This document shows positions 46,790-54,685 of a DNA stretch of 64,000 bases, piece after piece; position 1 is the first letter of the stretch; every line of letters begins with the position of its first letter. Where the stretch lies: the NCBI RefSeq assembly GCF_009906855.1, contig NZ_CP047650.1, positions 3,596,001 through 3,660,000 of the forward strand. The letters are read 5' to 3'. A model generated the notes under the pieces. The model saw only the letters and a list, made by a program, of their open reading frames with translations, had not been told where the DNA came from and did no database searches. The stretch comes from Xylophilus rhododendri (GTDB taxonomy: Bacteria > Pseudomonadota > Gammaproteobacteria > Burkholderiales > Burkholderiaceae_C). The translations under genes were made by a program, and so were the position numbers.

Positions 46790-47461
46790 TTACTTCCGGT
46801 CCGGGTAGTTGAGGGTGGCGTTGAACACCAGCTTGAAGAAGGCCGAGAAGGCCAGCGAGAGCAGCAGGTAGATGCCGGCCACGACGATGTAGATCTCGAA
46901 GCTGCGGAAGGTCTGCGACTGGAGGTTGGCGGCGACCGAGGTGAGGTCGTCGGCCGAGATCACCGACACCACCGCCGAGCTGAGCATCAGCAGGATGAAC
47001 TGGCTGGTCAGCGCGGGGTAGATGGCCCTCAGCGCCGGCTTGATGATGACGAAGCGGAAGATTTCCCAGCGCTTCAAGTTGAGCGCCAGGCCTGCCTCGA
47101 TCTGGCCCTTGGGGATGGATTCGATGCCTGCGCGGATGATTTCCGCCGCGTAGGCGCCTAGGTTCACCACCAGTGCCGTCAGCGCCGCGGTGTAAGGGGA
47201 CCAGCGCAGGCCTATGGCCGGGAGGGCGAAGAAGAAAAAGAAGAGCTGGACCAGGAAGGGGGTGTTGCGGATCAGCTCGATGTAGGCGTTGATCAACCAG
47301 CGCAGGGGCTTGGGGCCTGCTGTTTTGCCCCAGGCGCAGAGTACCGCCACCACCAGGCCGAAGAGCATGGCCAGGAAGGAGAGTTGCAGGGTGGTCCAGG
47401 TGCCCTTCAGGAGCAGGGGCCAGGCGGCGAAGACGTCGGCGAATTGGAACGTGTAGTGCAC
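46790..47461 (-). CDS. polar-amino-acid-type ABC transporter permease (HisQ/GlnP-like)
   Basis: A 223-residue inner-membrane permease. INAYIELIRNTPFLVQLFFF and AEIIRAGIESIPKGQIEAGL (EAA loop) are typical. First gene of the kgu operon, so the whole unit runs permease, permease, binding protein, ATPase, kguE, kguK, kguD. A perfect CTGAAACCGGTTTCAG palindrome lies 36 bases upstream of its ATG, well placed to repress the operon. Confidence 0.93.
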   Translation of the reverse strand: MHYTFQFADVFAAWPLLLKGTWTTLQLSFLAMLFGLVVAVLCAWGKTAGPKPLRWLINAYIELIRNTPFLVQLFFFFFALPAIGLRWSPYTAALTALVVNLGAYAAEIIRAGIESIPKGQIEAGLALNLKRWEIFRFVIIKPALRAIYPALTSQFILLMLSSAVVSVISADDLTSVAANLQSQTFRSFEIYIVVAGIYLLLSLAFSAFFKLVFNATLNYPDRK

Positions 47462-47497
47462 TGTTTTGGCTGCGCCGCTTGGGTGGGCCGCTTTTGT

Positions 47498-47513
47498 CTG
47501 AAACCGGTTTCAG
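47498..47513. promoter_or_regulatory. LacI-family operator of PtxS type, CTGAAACCGGTTTCAG
   Basis: A perfect 16-base palindrome containing TGAAACCGGTTTCA, the sequence known as the binding site of PtxS, the 2-ketogluconate-responsive repressor of Pseudomonas. It lies in front of the permease-to-kguD operon. The rest of the gap 47462-47745 holds a GC-rich hairpin and the end of the IS element; no gene is supported there. Confidence 0.82.
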
Positions 47514-47623
47514 TTTAGCCAGTGGGCTTTGGGGTGAGGGCTAGGGCATACCCTTGGGTGGGGTTTGGTCGTTGTTTTTTTTTGGGTGGCTGCCTTCGGC
47601 TTGTTTACTTCTTCTACTCCTAC

Positions 47624-47684
47624 CGAGGGTGGAGGTGGGGCTGGCGTCGCCCCACACCCCCGGTAACTTTCTTTCCATTGAAAG
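47624..47684 (+). repeat. degenerate relative of the dispersed repeat, left of the IS5-family element
   Basis: Contains a hairpin GTGGGGC (47635-47641) / GCCCCAC (47649-47655), then AACTTTCTTTCCATTGAAAG. The layout (GC-rich hairpin followed by a CTTTCTTT...AAAG hairpin) matches the 27009 repeat, but the sequence differs. It faces the copy at 48835 across the IS element. Resemblance judged by eye. Confidence 0.4.
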
Positions 47685-48834
47685 AGAGGGTGATGACATA
47701 CTTACTTGATTAACCTTGTGGGATCTAATCCATGAGGTTTCAGGTATGCCGAGAACAGGTCGCCCCCGGGCCATTCAGCCCGAGCATGAAGCACTGCTGC
47801 GAGACATCGTCAAGCAGCAACCCGAAGCCACCCTCGCACAGATTGCCCAGCGGCTGCAGGCCGCCGGTGGCCCTTCAGTCAGCCTGCTGACCCTGGGCAA
47901 GACACTCAGGCGCTGCGGCTACCGGCGTGTAGCCCCGCCGATCGTGTCCACGCCTGGACCCAAGCGCTACGGCTACACCAGCCAACACCGCCCTCCCGCG
48001 GGCAAGGGCAGCCCTTATCCCAGCAGCCTGACCGATGCCGAGTGGGCCCTGGTCGCCGACCTCTTCACGGCCAAGACCGGCCGGCCGGTCCTGCACGACC
48101 GCCGCCTGATGCTCGATGCCTGCTGCTACATCCTGCGCACCGGCGCGCCCTGGCGCTATCTGCCCAAGGACTTCCCGCACTGGAGCGTGGTGCTCAAGAC
48201 CTTCCGGCGCTGGGTGCTCGCCGGGCGCTTCGAGAAGATGCAGGAGCGGCTGCGCCAGCAGTGGCGCCAACGCATGGGCCGCCCCCCCGATCCCAGCACC
48301 GTCATCATCGACTCGCAGTCGACCCGCAGCTCACCGCAGGGCGGCACACAAGGCTACGACGCGGGCAAGAAGACCAAGGGCCGCAAGCGCCACATCCTGG
48401 TCGATTCCCTGGGCCTGGTGGTGGCCCTGGTCATCACCGGTGCGCACGTGCATGACAGCGTTGCCGCTCAGACGCTGATGCAGCAAGCCTGCGCCAAGAC
48501 CTGCACCATCAAGCATCTCTACGCCGACTCGTCCTACGGCGGCCGATGCGCCAAAGCCATTGCCAAGCAGCACAACATCGAAGTGCATATCGTGCGGCGC
48601 TGCCAGCGCCTGCCGGCCGATGAACCTGATCTGCCTGCGCAGTCCTTCGGCGCGCAGCCCAAGCGATGGATCGTCGAGAGAACCCACGCCTGGAACGAGA
48701 AGTGCCGTCGGCTGGTCATGCACCACGACCGCACTGACTCCAGCAGTGCTGCATGGATTTGGCTCAGGCAGACCTGTCAATTGGTTCGCAGGCCGGCTCC
48801 GCCAGCATGGGCTGTGTGATTGTCATCACCCTCT
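47685..48834 (+). mobile_element. IS5-family insertion sequence, about 1150 bp
   Basis: Terminal inverted repeats AGAGGGTGATGACA at 47685-47698 and the exact complement TGTCATCACCCTCT at 48821-48834. One intact transposase gene lies between. No clear target duplication is visible at the edges (AAAG on the left, TTGG on the right). Its right edge abuts a fragment of the dispersed repeat that is cut short there compared with the copy at 28793-28880. Confidence 0.85.
47746..48819 (+). CDS. IS5-family transposase with N-terminal helix-turn-helix
   Basis: A 357-residue DDE transposase. N-terminal HTH region (about residues 15-65; EATLAQIAQRLQAAGGPSVS and LGKTLRRCGYRR), a DUF4096-type segment (SLTDAEWALVADLF, GAPWRYLPKDFPHWSVV), and the DDE residues in VIIDSQSTRSS, LYADSSYGG and VERTHAWNEK. 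The open frame is intact. The ATG at 47746 sits shortly after GAGGTTTCAGGT. Confidence 0.9.
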   Translation: MPRTGRPRAIQPEHEALLRDIVKQQPEATLAQIAQRLQAAGGPSVSLLTLGKTLRRCGYRRVAPPIVSTPGPKRYGYTSQHRPPAGKGSPYPSSLTDAEWALVADLFTAKTGRPVLHDRRLMLDACCYILRTGAPWRYLPKDFPHWSVVLKTFRRWVLAGRFEKMQERLRQQWRQRMGRPPDPSTVIIDSQSTRSSPQGGTQGYDAGKKTKGRKRHILVDSLGLVVALVITGAHVHDSVAAQTLMQQACAKTCTIKHLYADSSYGGRCAKAIAKQHNIEVHIVRRCQRLPADEPDLPAQSFGAQPKRWIVERTHAWNEKCRRLVMHHDRTDSSSAAWIWLRQTCQLVRRPAPPAWAV

Positions 48835-48902
48835 TTGGCGAAGCAAAGAAAGTGAGCGCGGTCTGGGGCGCGCAGCCCCAGCTCCGCCCTCCGCCAGGAG
48901 AA
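48835..48902 (-). repeat. third copy (fragment) of the dispersed repeat
   Basis: TTTGGCGAAGCAAAGAAAGT onwards, essentially identical to 28818-28886 apart from one missing A near the end. It begins exactly at the right end of the IS5-family element. The rest of the gap to the fahA stop (48903-48960) shows nothing else. Confidence 0.8.
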
Positions 48903-48960
48903 CAACCCTCATCCAGAAGACCAAGCCCTCGGCCAAAAGAAACAAGCCCCAGCCTCCACC

Positions 48961-50313
48961 CTAAGCCGGCAAAAACGCCGGCAGCACCCGTCCTTCGCAG
49001 GCACCGAAACCGATGCTGCGAAACCCCTCGCGCTGGCCGCGGCCGCGCAGCATCACGCTGTCGCCGTCCTGCAGGAAGCCGCGCTGCTCGCCGTTGGCCA
49101 GCACCAGCGGCTGCCTGCCGCCGTCCGACAGCTCCAGCAGCGAGCCGCCCTGGCCGGTATCTGGGCCCGACTGGGTGCCCGAGCCGAACATGTCGCCCGG
49201 CCGCAGGTTGCAGCCGTTGACCGTGTGGTGCGCCAGCAATTGCGCCACGGTCCAGTAGGAGTCGCGGAAGTTGGACTGCATCAGGCGCTGGTGCGGCTGG
49301 CCCTGGCTGCGCATCCGTTCGGTCTGCAGCCAGACTTCGAGCTGGATGTCGAGCGCGCCCGCATCTCGGTTGTCCGGGCTGTCCAGGTAGGGCAGGGGCG
49401 CGGGTTCGCCCTCGGCGCGTTCGAAGGCGCAACGAAAGGGCGCCAGCGCCTCCATCGTCACGATCCAGGGCGAGACCACCGAGGCGAAGCTCTTGGACAG
49501 GAAAGGCCCCAGCGGCTGGTATTCCCAGGCCTGGATGTCGCGCGCCGACCAGTCGTTGAAGAGGCACAGTCCGAAGAGATGCGCCTCGGCCCCGCCCATG
49601 GGCACCGGCTCGCCCAGGGCGTTTTGCCGTCCCACGAAGATGCCCATCTCCAGTTCGTAGTCCAGGCGCTCGCAGGGCCGCAGCACCGGGCTGGCTTCGT
49701 CCGGCCGTTTGGACTGGCCCAGCGGCCGGCGAAAGCGCTGGCCCGAGACACCGATGGAGGAGGCCCGGCCGTGGTAGCCGATCGGCACCCAGCGGTAGTT
49801 GGGCAGCAGCGGGTTGTCCGGCCGGAACATGCGGCCGACGGCGGTGGCGTGGTGGATGCTGGTGTAGAAGTCGGTGTAGTCGCCGATGCGGGCGGGCACG
49901 GCCATCTCGGCCTCGGCCTGGGGCAGCAGGGCGGACGACCATTGCGGCTGCTGCGCCGCGCCTTCCCGCAGGCCCTCGCTCAGGCACCGGCGCAGCGCCA
50001 GGCTGGCGCCGCCGCCGCGGGCCATCAGGGCGTTGAGGCTGCCGTCCCCGGTGCCGGCCAGGGCCTGGGCGGCTTCGGTTGTGAGCTGGCCGGCATCGCG
50101 CAGGGCCAGCAGGTCCAGCACCTGGTCGCCGATGGCGGCGCCGGGCCGGAAGGCTTCCTCGCTGCCGGCGCGGCGGAAGATGCCCAGCGGCAGGTTCTGG
50201 ATCGGGAAGTCGGTGTCGGGCCGGTTGGCCGAGTCGACCCAGCTCTGCAGGTGGATGTCGTGGGTGGCGTCGATGGAAGGTCGGGTCATGCGGTGGTGAA
50301 AGGAGGCGGTCAT
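48961..50313 (-). CDS. fahA: fumarylacetoacetase
   Basis: Splits fumarylacetoacetate into fumarate and acetoacetate, the last step of homogentisate (tyrosine/phenylalanine) breakdown. The 450-residue product has the N-terminal SH3-like part (TDFPIQNLPLGIFRR), then DYTDFYTSIHHATAVGRMFRP and YHGRASSIGVSG with catalytic His/Arg. The metal site is in YELEMGIFVG and FNDWSARDIQAWEYQPLGPF. The ATG at 50313 overlaps the upstream stop (ATGA); the next ATG at 50289 would give 442 residues. A Bug-type binding-protein gene separates it from hmgA; maleylacetoacetate isomerase is not in the window. Confidence 0.95.
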   Translation of the reverse strand: MTASFHHRMTRPSIDATHDIHLQSWVDSANRPDTDFPIQNLPLGIFRRAGSEEAFRPGAAIGDQVLDLLALRDAGQLTTEAAQALAGTGDGSLNALMARGGGASLALRRCLSEGLREGAAQQPQWSSALLPQAEAEMAVPARIGDYTDFYTSIHHATAVGRMFRPDNPLLPNYRWVPIGYHGRASSIGVSGQRFRRPLGQSKRPDEASPVLRPCERLDYELEMGIFVGRQNALGEPVPMGGAEAHLFGLCLFNDWSARDIQAWEYQPLGPFLSKSFASVVSPWIVTMEALAPFRCAFERAEGEPAPLPYLDSPDNRDAGALDIQLEVWLQTERMRSQGQPHQRLMQSNFRDSYWTVAQLLAHHTVNGCNLRPGDMFGSGTQSGPDTGQGGSLLELSDGGRQPLVLANGEQRGFLQDGDSVMLRGRGQREGFRSIGFGACEGRVLPAFLPA

Positions 50314-51296
50314 TCGGCCGACATGCCTGCGCGGCGGGCCACGTCGCCCAGGCGCTGGTATTCGGATTGGGTGAGGCTTTCGAGCTGCTGCGGGCTGGAG
50401 CCGCGGGGCGAGAAGCCGGCCTGCTGCAGCTTGTCCCTCACATCGGGCTGGGCCAGGGCTTCGACGATGGCCTGGTTGAGGGTGGCGATCACGTCGGCCG
50501 GCAAGCCGGCCGGGCCGTAGACACCGAACCAGGGTTCGAGCGCATAGCCGGGCAGGCCGGCCTCGGCCATGGTCGGCACCTGGGGCAGCGAGGGCGAGCG
50601 CTGCGGCCCGGCCACCGCCAGCGCCCGCAGGCGGCCCGACTGGATATGCGGCAGCGAGGCCGGCAGGTTGTCGAACATCACGCCCACGGTATTGCCCAGC
50701 AGGTCGTTGATGGCGGGGCCGCTGCCCTTGTAGGCGACGAGTGTCATGTCGGCACCTATGGCCTGGGCGTACATCACGCCGGCCAGGTGCATGGAGGTGC
50801 CCGCGCCGGCGGTGGCATAGGCCATGCCGGGCTGCTTGCGGGCGGCGGCGCTCAGATCGGCCACCGTCTTGATGGGCGATGCGGCCGGCACTTCCAGCAC
50901 GATGGTGGAGGTGCCCAGCAGGCCGATGGCGGTGAAGTCCTTGCGCGGGTCGAAGGGCATGCTCTTGTAGACATGCGGGTTGAGCGCATTGGTGCTGATC
51001 GCACCGAAGCCGATGGTGTAGCCGTCGGGCGGCGCCTTGGCCACGGCGTCCATGCCGATGTTGCCGCCGGCGCCGCCGCGGTTGTCGATCAGCACCGGCT
51101 GGCCGAGCTTCTCGGACATCTTTTGGCCGACCGTGCGCGCCACCAGGTCGGTGGTGCCGCCGGGGGTGTAGGGCACGATGAAACGGATGGGCTTCTGCGG
51201 AAAGCCGGCGGCGAAGGCCGCGGGGGTGAGCAGGGCGCTGCCCGCGGTCAGGCAGGCCAGCAGCAGGCGGCGGCGGGGCGGGGTGTGGCGGGTCAT
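50310..51296 (-). CDS. Bug/TctC-family extracytoplasmic solute-binding protein
   Basis: A 328-residue periplasmic protein with an Arg-rich signal (TPPRRRLLLACLTAGSALL, cleavage near AFA-AG). Family marks are KPIRFIVPYTPGGTTDLVAR, VLIDNRGGAGGNIGMDAVAK, PDGYTIGFG and YKGSGPAINDLLGN. The start at 51296 follows AGGAGA. Bug proteins often lack their own membrane partners nearby, as here. Its place between hmgA and fahA suggests an aromatic acid such as homogentisate or a phenylacetate as ligand (inference). Confidence 0.93.
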   Translation of the reverse strand: MTRHTPPRRRLLLACLTAGSALLTPAAFAAGFPQKPIRFIVPYTPGGTTDLVARTVGQKMSEKLGQPVLIDNRGGAGGNIGMDAVAKAPPDGYTIGFGAISTNALNPHVYKSMPFDPRKDFTAIGLLGTSTIVLEVPAASPIKTVADLSAAARKQPGMAYATAGAGTSMHLAGVMYAQAIGADMTLVAYKGSGPAINDLLGNTVGVMFDNLPASLPHIQSGRLRALAVAGPQRSPSLPQVPTMAEAGLPGYALEPWFGVYGPAGLPADVIATLNQAIVEALAQPDVRDKLQQAGFSPRGSSPQQLESLTQSEYQRLGDVARRAGMSAE

Positions 51297-51325
51297 CGGG
51301 TTTTGTCTCCTTCTGTGGTTTTTTC

Positions 51326-52633
51326 TCAGGGGGCGAAGCGGTCCGGCAGGCCTTGCCAGCAATCGGGATAGTCCGGGTCCAGCGCGCCGCCCTGCAGGGC
51401 GAAGGCGGTGGGCACGAAGCGCCAGCGGCTCTCGAACATGAAGGCCAGGGTGCCGTCGAGCTTGTGCGGCTGCAGCTCGGCGCCGCTGGCGCGCACATAG
51501 CTTTCCTCGTCGGGGCCGTGCGGCACCATGCCGTTGTGCAGGCTGGCGCCGCCGGGCTTGAAGCCTTGGGGCTTGGCGTCGTACTGGCCGTGGACCAGGC
51601 CCATGAACTCGCTCATCAGGTTGCGGTGGTACCAGGGCGGGCGGAAGGTGTCCTCCATCACCAGCCAGCGCGGCGGGAAGATCACGAAGTCGCAGTTGGC
51701 CGTGCCCGGCCGGTCGCTGGGCGAGGTGAGCACGGTGAAGATGGACGGGTCGGGATGGTCGAAGCTGATCGAGCCGATCACCATGAAGTTCGCCGTGTCG
51801 TACTTCAGCGGCGCCAGGTTGCCGTGCCAGGCGAGGACGTTGAAGGGGCTGTGGTCCAGGTCCGCCTCCCACAGCCGGCCGCCGAAACGCTTGACGAGCC
51901 GGTAGCTCCCGCCCTGCGCCTCGGCCGCCGCGACCGGCGCCTGGAAGTCGCGTGCATTGGCCAGGCCGTTGGAGCCTATCGGCCCCAGCTCGGGCAGCCG
52001 GAAATGCGCGCCGTAGTTCTCGCAGACATAACCGCGCGAAGGGCCGTCGGGCAGGCCCACCTTGAAGGCGATGCCGCGCGGCAGCAGGGCGATTTCCCCC
52101 GGGCGGACTTCGAGCACACCCATCTCGGTGGTCAGCAGCAGCCGGCCCTGCTGGGGCACGATCAGCATCTCGCCGTCGGCATTGACCAGGGCGCGCCGCT
52201 CCATCGAGCGGTTGGCCAGGTAGACCAGCGAGCCCACGCCGGACTGCTGCTCCACATCGCCGTTGGCCGCGACGGTGCACAGGCCGTCGATGAAGTCGGT
52301 GGGCGCTTCGGGGATGGGAAAGGGGTTCCAGCGCAGCGGCTCGGGCGGCATGGGGCCGCCGGCCTGCGCGCCGCTGGTCCAGCGCGGCTGTTCATAAGGC
52401 CGGTAGCGGCCCGACACCACCGAGGGCTGGCGCCGGTAGAGCCAGCTGCGCAGGTTCTCGTGGCGCGGCGCGGTGAAGGCGCTGCCGGAGACCAGCTCCG
52501 GGTAGAGCGCGAAGGGCGGCTTCTGCGGGCTGTTGCGGCCCAGCGGCAAGGCGCCGGCAACCGATTCGGTGGCGAACTGGTTGCCGAAGCCGTTCTGGTA
52601 GGCCAGCGGCGCGGCGGCGGTGGGGCTTTGCAT
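51326..52633 (-). CDS. hmgA: homogentisate 1,2-dioxygenase
   Basis: Opens the ring of homogentisate to maleylacetoacetate with O2 and Fe(II). The 435-residue product begins YQNGFGNQFATESV, the standard start, and has LPRGIAFKVGLPDGPSRGYV. The metal residues lie in YHRNLMSEFMGLVHGQYDAK (His, Glu) and LHNGMVPHGPD (His). The start follows AGGAGACAAG. First gene of hmgA-bug-fahA and divergent from a LysR-type regulator across 72 bases. Confidence 0.97.
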   Translation of the reverse strand: MQSPTAAAPLAYQNGFGNQFATESVAGALPLGRNSPQKPPFALYPELVSGSAFTAPRHENLRSWLYRRQPSVVSGRYRPYEQPRWTSGAQAGGPMPPEPLRWNPFPIPEAPTDFIDGLCTVAANGDVEQQSGVGSLVYLANRSMERRALVNADGEMLIVPQQGRLLLTTEMGVLEVRPGEIALLPRGIAFKVGLPDGPSRGYVCENYGAHFRLPELGPIGSNGLANARDFQAPVAAAEAQGGSYRLVKRFGGRLWEADLDHSPFNVLAWHGNLAPLKYDTANFMVIGSISFDHPDPSIFTVLTSPSDRPGTANCDFVIFPPRWLVMEDTFRPPWYHRNLMSEFMGLVHGQYDAKPQGFKPGGASLHNGMVPHGPDEESYVRASGAELQPHKLDGTLAFMFESRWRFVPTAFALQGGALDPDYPDCWQGLPDRFAP

Positions 52634-52705
52634 CTTGTCTCCTGCCTGTTGTCCCCCGATGCTAGCGGCTGCACCGGCCCGGCCGCCATGGCGACAATCC
52701 AGGCC

Positions 52706-53665
52706 ATGGATATCCGGCAACTCCGCTACTTCGCCAAGGTCGTCGAACTGGGCAACATCACGGCCGCGGCCGAGGCCTTGTTCATCGCCCAGCCCTCGCT
52801 CAGCCAGCACATGGCCAAGCTGGAGTCCGAGCTGGGCGTGCGCCTGCTCGAACGCAGCGTGCAGGGCACGACGGCCACGGCCATGGGCGACCTGCTCTAC
52901 CGCCATGCCCGCACCATCCTGCGGCAGATGGAGGATGCCCAGGCGGCCATCCGGCGCGGCAGCGATGCGCCCTCGGGCCGGGTGGCCATCGGTTTTCCCA
53001 CCAGCACCTCGCGCATCCTGGCCGTGCCGCTGCTGCAGCGGCTGCGCCAGCGTTATCCGCTGATCGAGCTGGAGCTGGTGGAGGCTTCCAGCGGCGACCT
53101 GGTCGGCCAGCTGGCGGCCAACCGCCTGGCCCTGGCGGTGACCATGAATGCCCGCGCCGATCCGCGCCTGCGCATCGAGCCGGTGATCGACGAGGAGCTG
53201 TTCGTGGTGGTCGGCACGGACCATCCCGCCGCGGCCTCGATGACGGTGGAGGCCTTCGCCGCATTGCCGCTGCTGCTGCCCACCCATCCCAATTCGGTCC
53301 GCGTGGCGGCCGAGGCCCTGCTGCAGGAGCGCCAGCTGCGGTTCACCCTGGTGGCCGAGACCAGCGCGGTCGAGATCCTGATCCTGGCCGCCGAGCAGGG
53401 CCTGGGCGGCACCCTGCTGCCGGCCTCGGCCTTCGCCCTGGCCGAGCGCCACGGCCGGGTGCGCGGCATCGCCCTGCAAGGCCGGCCGCTGACCCGCGAG
53501 CTGTCGCTGAGCCTGTCGGTCTCGGCGGCCTACAGCCCGGCGGTGCAGTGCGTGCGCGAAGTGCTGCTGAGGGTGATGGAGGAGGAGATCGCGCAGGGCC
53601 GCTGGTCGGGTGTGCAGCTGTTCAGCGATCAGCCGGCGCCGCCCAGGGCGGCCCGCCAGCCGTGA
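52706..53665 (+). CDS. LysR family transcriptional regulator
   Basis: A 319-residue regulator with the N-terminal winged helix MDIRQLRYFAKVVELGNITA and AEALFIAQPSLSQHMAKLES, followed by a two-lobed effector domain (VAIGFPTSTSRILAVPLL onwards). The start at 52706 gives the usual MDIRQLRYF beginning; an ATG 18 bases upstream is possible. It is divergent from hmgA, so it probably regulates the homogentisate operon with a pathway intermediate as co-inducer. Similar to the CatM/Nac-like group in its LRYFxxVVELGNIT start. Confidence 0.94.
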   Translation: MDIRQLRYFAKVVELGNITAAAEALFIAQPSLSQHMAKLESELGVRLLERSVQGTTATAMGDLLYRHARTILRQMEDAQAAIRRGSDAPSGRVAIGFPTSTSRILAVPLLQRLRQRYPLIELELVEASSGDLVGQLAANRLALAVTMNARADPRLRIEPVIDEELFVVVGTDHPAAASMTVEAFAALPLLLPTHPNSVRVAAEALLQERQLRFTLVAETSAVEILILAAEQGLGGTLLPASAFALAERHGRVRGIALQGRPLTRELSLSLSVSAAYSPAVQCVREVLLRVMEEEIAQGRWSGVQLFSDQPAPPRAARQP

Positions 53666-53689
53666 GCGTGAGCCCCGGCTGCCGCAAGC

Positions 53690-54672
53690 TCACTCCACCT
53701 GGATGTTGTTCTTGCGGATGAAGTCGCCCCAGTAGGCGGTATCGGTGGCCGCGCGCTGGCGGATCTCGGCCTCGCCGCCGCTCATCGGCGGCAGCGACAG
53801 TTCGGCCAGGCGGGCTTTGACGACCGGGTCGGCCATCACCTTCTGCAGGGCGGTGTTGAAGGTGGCGACGATGCGCGGGTCCAGGCGGGCCGGGCCGGTG
53901 ATGGCGTACCAGCCGGGCATGGGCGGCACGTTCAGGCCGGCTTCCTTCACCGTGGGCACCTGCGGCCATTGCGGCACGCGGGTGGCGCCCAGCACGGCGA
54001 TGGCCTGCACCTTGCCGGCCTGCACCTGGGGCAGAGTGGCGCCGACCACGCTGACCATGGCGTCGACCTCGCCCGAGAGCACGGCGGTGAGGGCCGCGCC
54101 CGAGCCCTTGTAGGGCACGTGCATCAGCTTCACGCCGGCGGTGGCGGCGATCAGCTCCATGGCGATGTGGGTGGAGTTGCCGACGCCGGCGCTGGAATAG
54201 GTCAGCTCGCCGTTCTTCTTCTTCGCCTGCTCGATGAACTGGGCGAAGCTCTTGATGCCGCTGGCATTGCTGGTGACCAGCACGAAGGGCGTGTCGGCGA
54301 TGGGGGCGAGGTAGGTGAAGTCCTTGCTCGGGTCATAGGGCAGGGCCTTGTACAGCGCCGGGTTGAAGGCGATCTGCGAGACGCCGGCCAGCACCAGCGA
54401 ATAGCCGTCGGGCTGGGCGCGCGCGGTGTTGCCCAGGGCCAGCAGGCCGTTGGCGCCGGGCACGTTCTCGATCACCACCGGCTGGCCGAGGGCCTGGCCC
54501 AGGCGGTCGCTGAGCAGGCGGGCGATCACGTCCGAGCCGGAGCCGGCGCCCTGCGGCACCACCAGCTTGATCGGCTTGGTGGGCCAGGCGGCCTCGGCGA
54601 AGGCGGGCAGGGCCAGGGGGCGCAGGCGGAGGCGGCGAGCAGCGAAACGAAGTTGCGGCGGGAAGAGGTCAT
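53690..54672 (-). pseudogene. Bug/TctC-family solute-binding protein, frameshifted in the signal peptide
   Basis: The mature protein is intact (IKLVVPQGAGSGSDVIARLL, NVPGANGLLALGNTARAQPDGYS, PYKGSGAALTAVLSGE to the stop at 53690). The natural start is the ATG at 54672 (MTSSRRNFVSLLAAS), but that frame breaks in a run of five G on the plus strand at 54617-54621. One more C on the coding strand would join ASACAP to LALPAFAEAAWPTKP and give a normal 327-residue exported protein. As given, only an internal start around 54562 remains and the signal is lost. Lies 13 bases after the CocE-like gene. Confidence 0.82.
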
Positions 54673-54685
54673 GTCGGTCAGGGGA

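Noticed and set aside
44479-47461. A plain amino-acid importer unrelated to the kgu genes
   Set aside because: ATGA overlap with kguE and the single operator upstream place importer and kgu genes on one transcript, though the ligand stays unproven.
47522-47713. A 63-codon frame left of the IS5-family element
   Set aside because: Aromatic and Gly-rich translation over a hairpin region, no ribosome site, and it runs into the IS end.
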